Below are positions 61,421-64,000 of a stretch of 64,000 nt of DNA, piece after piece. The DNA is taken from NCBI GenBank assembly GCA_900258555.1, contig LT984855.1, positions 457,134 through 521,133 of the forward strand, written 5' to 3'. A model generated the notes under the pieces. It was not told where the DNA came from, ran no database searches, and saw only the letters and a program-made list of their open reading frames with translations. The translations under genes and the position numbers were made by a program. This DNA comes from an uncultured Desulfobacterium sp. GTDB lineage: Bacteria; Desulfobacterota; DSM-4660; Desulfatiglandales; Desulfatiglandaceae. Numbering within the stretch: the stretch's first letter is position 1; every line of letters begins with the position of its first letter.

Positions 61421-63658
61421 TTATCTATCAACACTTTTTCTGGTGAGCAAGAGGCTGTTTGACACCACGGCAATACTGCTCATCGCCATCGCGAGTGCTG
61501 CAAGGATAGGGTGCAGGTGTCTTAAAAAGCCCGGCAGGGTTTCGATGGGGTACAGGGCCCCCGCTGCAATAGGGATAAGTGCCATGTTGTAAAAAAAGGC
61601 CCAAAAGAGATTTTGCCTGATGGTTTTCATGGTCGCGCGGCTGAGCCTGATAGCCCTTGGAACACCTTTGAGATCGGGGCTGACCAGAATAACATCCCCT
61701 GTCTCTATGGCAATATCAGTGCCGGTTCCGATTGCAAAACCAACGTCCGCCTGTGCAATGGCCGGTGCGTCATTAATACCGTCTCCTACCATTGCGACCT
61801 TTCTTCCCTCTTCCTGAACTGAATGAACCTTTTGTGATTTTTCACCAGGCCTCACCTCTGCAATCACTTCATCAATATCAAGCTCTGAAGCGATCTTTCT
61901 GGCTGTCCTGAGGTTGTCTCCTGTAAGCATGACTGTTCTAAGACCCATTTCATGCAGCTGCCTGATTGCCCCTTTGGATTCTGGCCTTATTACATCTGCA
62001 AGTGCTATAAGGCCTACAGGGCTATCATTTAACGCAACAACAGCCACGGTTTTTCCTTCCTCCTGCAATTTCTTAATGCGTATTGCCGCATTCGATACTG
62101 CAAGTGACGGACCCTCAAACCATTCGGGTTTGCCGACCATGACAATATCACCATCAATCCCGGCCTGAACACCAAGACCACCCACTGCCCGAAACTCTCC
62201 GATCTGACCAAGCTTAAGCCCTCTTGCATCCGCCTCGCTGACTATTGCGCGGCCGAGCGGGTGTTCGGATGCCTTTTCAGCCGAAGCGGCAATCCTGAGC
62301 ATTTCATCTTCGTCCATAAGCCCTTCATTCAGCACAATAAGGTCTGTCACCACATGTCTTCCATGTGTTATGGTTCCGGTCTTATCCATTATGATGGTGT
62401 CCAGGCCTGTGGCGAGTTCAAGGGCCTGACTGCTTTTAAAAAGGATGCCTTTTTTTGCGCCAAGGCCGGTGCCGGCCATGACTGCCGTAGGGGTTGCCAG
62501 CCCCAGTGCGCAAGGGCAGGCGATAACGAGAACCGAGACCATCCGGACCATGGCATTGACAAAATCATCTGTAAAGGTCCACCAGACGGCAAATGTAAAA
62601 AAGGCCAGACCAATAACACCCGGGACAAATATCGCAGCAATCCTGTCCGCCATGGCCTGAACAGGGGCCTTGCTCCCCTGCGCCTGTTGAACAAGGCGGA
62701 TGACCCGGGCAAGTGCTGTATCTTTTCCCACCCTGGTCGCCTCTATCTTTAAAAAACCATTTAAATTGATCGTCCCGCCCGTAACATTATCTTCCGGATG
62801 CTTATCCACCGGGACGGACTCACCTGTGAGCATGGATTCATCAACAGCAGATTCCCCATCAATAACCTTTCCATCAACGGGGATGCTCTCACCAGGTCTG
62901 ACTACAAGCACATCGCTGACTTTTACCTCAACGATGGGTACCTCACGTTCTATTCCATTTTCAATTATGGCGGCCTTTTTCGGTCTAAGGCCGATGAGGC
63001 TGCGGATTGCCCCTCCGGTCCGTCCCTTTGTACCGGTCTCAAGCATTTTTCCAAGTCTTATGAGCGTTATGATAACTGCCGAGGTTTCAAAATATACGTG
63101 GCCTTTTAATAGGGGAAAAAGCAGCACGGCCACCGAATAAAGGTAAGCCACGGATGAACCCATTGCCACAAGGACATCCATGTTTGCGCTCTTGTTTTTA
63201 ATGCTCTTCCATCCCCCCCTGTAATAGTCCCATCCCGTATAGAACTGCACGGGAGTTGCAAGGCACAGGAACAACCAGTTGACCCAGGCCCCATGGGCCC
63301 AGGCGGCCAGAATACCCAGGTCCCTTGACATGCTGAGGAAAAAAAGAGGCGCTGCAAAGGCCACACCTACAAAAAACTTTTTCCTCTGGTCTTTTATCTC
63401 GGCATTTCGTGCAGATTGCTCTGCATCGTCTCCTGTGTCATCAGGGACAATGACATTGTAGCCGGCATCCTTTACAGCGAGAATAATATCTTCTAATTGA
63501 ATCTTATCAGGATCAAATGAGACGCTTGCAAACTCTCCTGCAAAATTGACGTTTGCCTCTTTTATTCCACGGAGTTTTCTAAGCGCCCTTTCAATATTCA
63601 TGGCGCAGTTTGCACAGCTCATGCCGGTTACAGGCAGCATGATATCTTTGTCAGACAC
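61421..63658 (-). CDS. copA: Copper-translocating P1B-type ATPase CopA
   Basis: 745 residues. One N-terminal metal-binding domain (GMSCANC), eight predicted membrane helices, and the transport-site CPC motif ([15 protein letters not shown]). TGESVP is in the actuator domain, [11 protein letters not shown] is the phosphorylation site, and HPLGRAI and GDGINDAPA are also present. It exports Cu(I) from the cytoplasm. The start is GTG. It follows the CopZ-like gene by 11 bases. A CueR-type operator is not visible. Confidence 0.95.
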   Translation of the reverse strand: MSDKDIMLPVTGMSCANCAMNIERALRKLRGIKEANVNFAGEFASVSFDPDKIQLEDIILAVKDAGYNVIVPDDTGDDAEQSARNAEIKDQRKKFFVGVAFAAPLFFLSMSRDLGILAAWAHGAWVNWLFLCLATPVQFYTGWDYYRGGWKSIKNKSANMDVLVAMGSSVAYLYSVAVLLFPLLKGHVYFETSAVIITLIRLGKMLETGTKGRTGGAIRSLIGLRPKKAAIIENGIEREVPIVEVKVSDVLVVRPGESIPVDGKVIDGESAVDESMLTGESVPVDKHPEDNVTGGTINLNGFLKIEATRVGKDTALARVIRLVQQAQGSKAPVQAMADRIAAIFVPGVIGLAFFTFAVWWTFTDDFVNAMVRMVSVLVIACPCALGLATPTAVMAGTGLGAKKGILFKSSQALELATGLDTIIMDKTGTITHGRHVVTDLIVLNEGLMDEDEMLRIAASAEKASEHPLGRAIVSEADARGLKLGQIGEFRAVGGLGVQAGIDGDIVMVGKPEWFEGPSLAVSNAAIRIKKLQEEGKTVAVVALNDSPVGLIALADVIRPESKGAIRQLHEMGLRTVMLTGDNLRTARKIASELDIDEVIAEVRPGEKSQKVHSVQEEGRKVAMVGDGINDAPAIAQADVGFAIGTGTDIAIETGDVILVSPDLKGVPRAIRLSRATMKTIRQNLFWAFFYNMALIPIAAGALYPIETLPGFLRHLHPILAALAMAMSSIAVVSNSLLLTRKSVDR

Positions 63659-63669
63659 GGCGGGCCCTG

Positions 63670-63876
63670 TTATTCAACAGCAGGATAGTTGATTTGCCTT
63701 AACGTCGCCTTGATTTTTTCTACGGATGCAGGCGACTCCCATTCCACCGATATTTCTTTTCTTTCAGGATTTCCCTCCACCGTTAATACACCATTTATGT
63801 TCTCCAGTTCCGTCTTAATAGCCCTGACACAATGAAGGCATGATATATTTGGTATTGAGAGTCTTGTTGTCTCCAT
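63670..63876 (-). CDS. CopZ-like heavy-metal-binding protein
   Basis: 68 residues of the HMA/ferredoxin-like fold: [27 protein letters not shown] with the metal site CLHC. The usual GMxCxxC glycine-methionine is NIS here. It should hand copper to CopA, encoded next. AAGGAGGAAG lies just before the ATG. Confidence 0.9.
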   Translation of the reverse strand: METTRLSIPNISCLHCVRAIKTELENINGVLTVEGNPERKEISVEWESPASVEKIKATLRQINYPAVE

Positions 63877-63889
63877 GTTGTCTTCCTCC

Positions 63890-64000
63890 TTACTTTATTA
63901 GATTTGGGGCATCGCACATTTGTGTGGGTGACCCCAATATGTTGTGGTCATGCATTGATGACCTGGAATGCCGCTGGTTTTCTTCTCGGATAGAGATCAA
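63890..64000 (-). CDS. Possible 3' end of a gene upstream of copZ
   Basis: The minus-strand frame is open from the right edge for 36 codons and ends in TAA 13 bases before the CopZ-like start, spacing typical of an operon. The peptide (ending QMCDAPNLIK) is too short to identify. It could equally be chance. Confidence 0.3.
   Translation of the reverse strand: MISIREENQRHSRSSMHDHNILGSPTQMCDAPNLIK

Overview
The window looks like chromosome of an anaerobic, selenocysteine-using deltaproteobacterium (Desulfobacterota: sulfate reducer or syntroph). The evidence is several HdrA-type flavoproteins with Flx and NuoEF-like subunits, an ORP/Mrp iron-sulfur cluster with a sigma-54 promoter, an indolepyruvate:ferredoxin oxidoreductase, and four genes read through an in-frame TGA as selenocysteine. 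I saw no rRNA, tRNA, CRISPR array, insertion sequence or prophage. The species cannot be named from the sequence.

Layout. 1-1.2 kb (minus): MglA-like GTPase, roadblock protein and a partial gene. 1.5-3 kb: membrane-anchored degenerate receiver/DUF4388 protein, then the wreck of an MTA/SAH deaminase gene. 3.5-13.5 kb: housekeeping genes (DUF1015, TrmN6-like methyltransferase, DUF721, HflK/HflC, RecJ, KdsB, QueD, zinc ribbons, TrpB2). 13.7-14.1 kb: HesB/IscA-like selenoprotein missed by normal gene calling. 14.3-18.3 kb: FecR-type envelope protein, MORN-SPOR protein and ThiF-like protein. 18.3-23.7 kb: DedA and an unrecognised 1565-residue protein.

24.2-38.5 kb (plus): a tandem-receiver regulator behind a very good sigma-54 promoter, then an electron-transfer locus behind a very good sigma-70 promoter. 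In order it holds a short selenocysteine HdrA N-terminal piece, NuoE-like, NuoF-like, a NuoG-HdrA fusion, a full selenocysteine HdrA, a selenocysteine MvhD/FlxD, FlxC, FlxB and FlxA. The short first gene matches the part of HdrA that the fusion lacks, so one HdrA appears to have been split and its main body grafted onto a NuoG-type N-terminus. NADH can enter at two places (NuoF-like and FlxA), flavin bifurcation is expected in the HdrA modules, and no HdrB/HdrC is present.

38.9-47.4 kb (minus): an ORP-type cluster (DUF5320, three NifX/ORP-like proteins, Mrp, two MinD-type ATPases with ferredoxin inserts, NifU-like scaffold, receiver protein) with a sigma-54 promoter and twin 12-bp palindromes, next to two sigma-54 activators whose PAS domains carry cysteines. 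47.4-52.3 kb: Lon, thiolase and a radical SAM protein. 52.6-59.9 kb (minus): a tight seven-gene unit of ketoreductase, thioesterase, ketosynthase, histidine-less ketosynthase partner, B12-radical SAM protein and IorA/IorB. This could be an undescribed pathway that feeds arylacetyl-CoA into a polyketide-like assembly. 60-64 kb: orphan ParA, CopA copper ATPase and CopZ-like protein.
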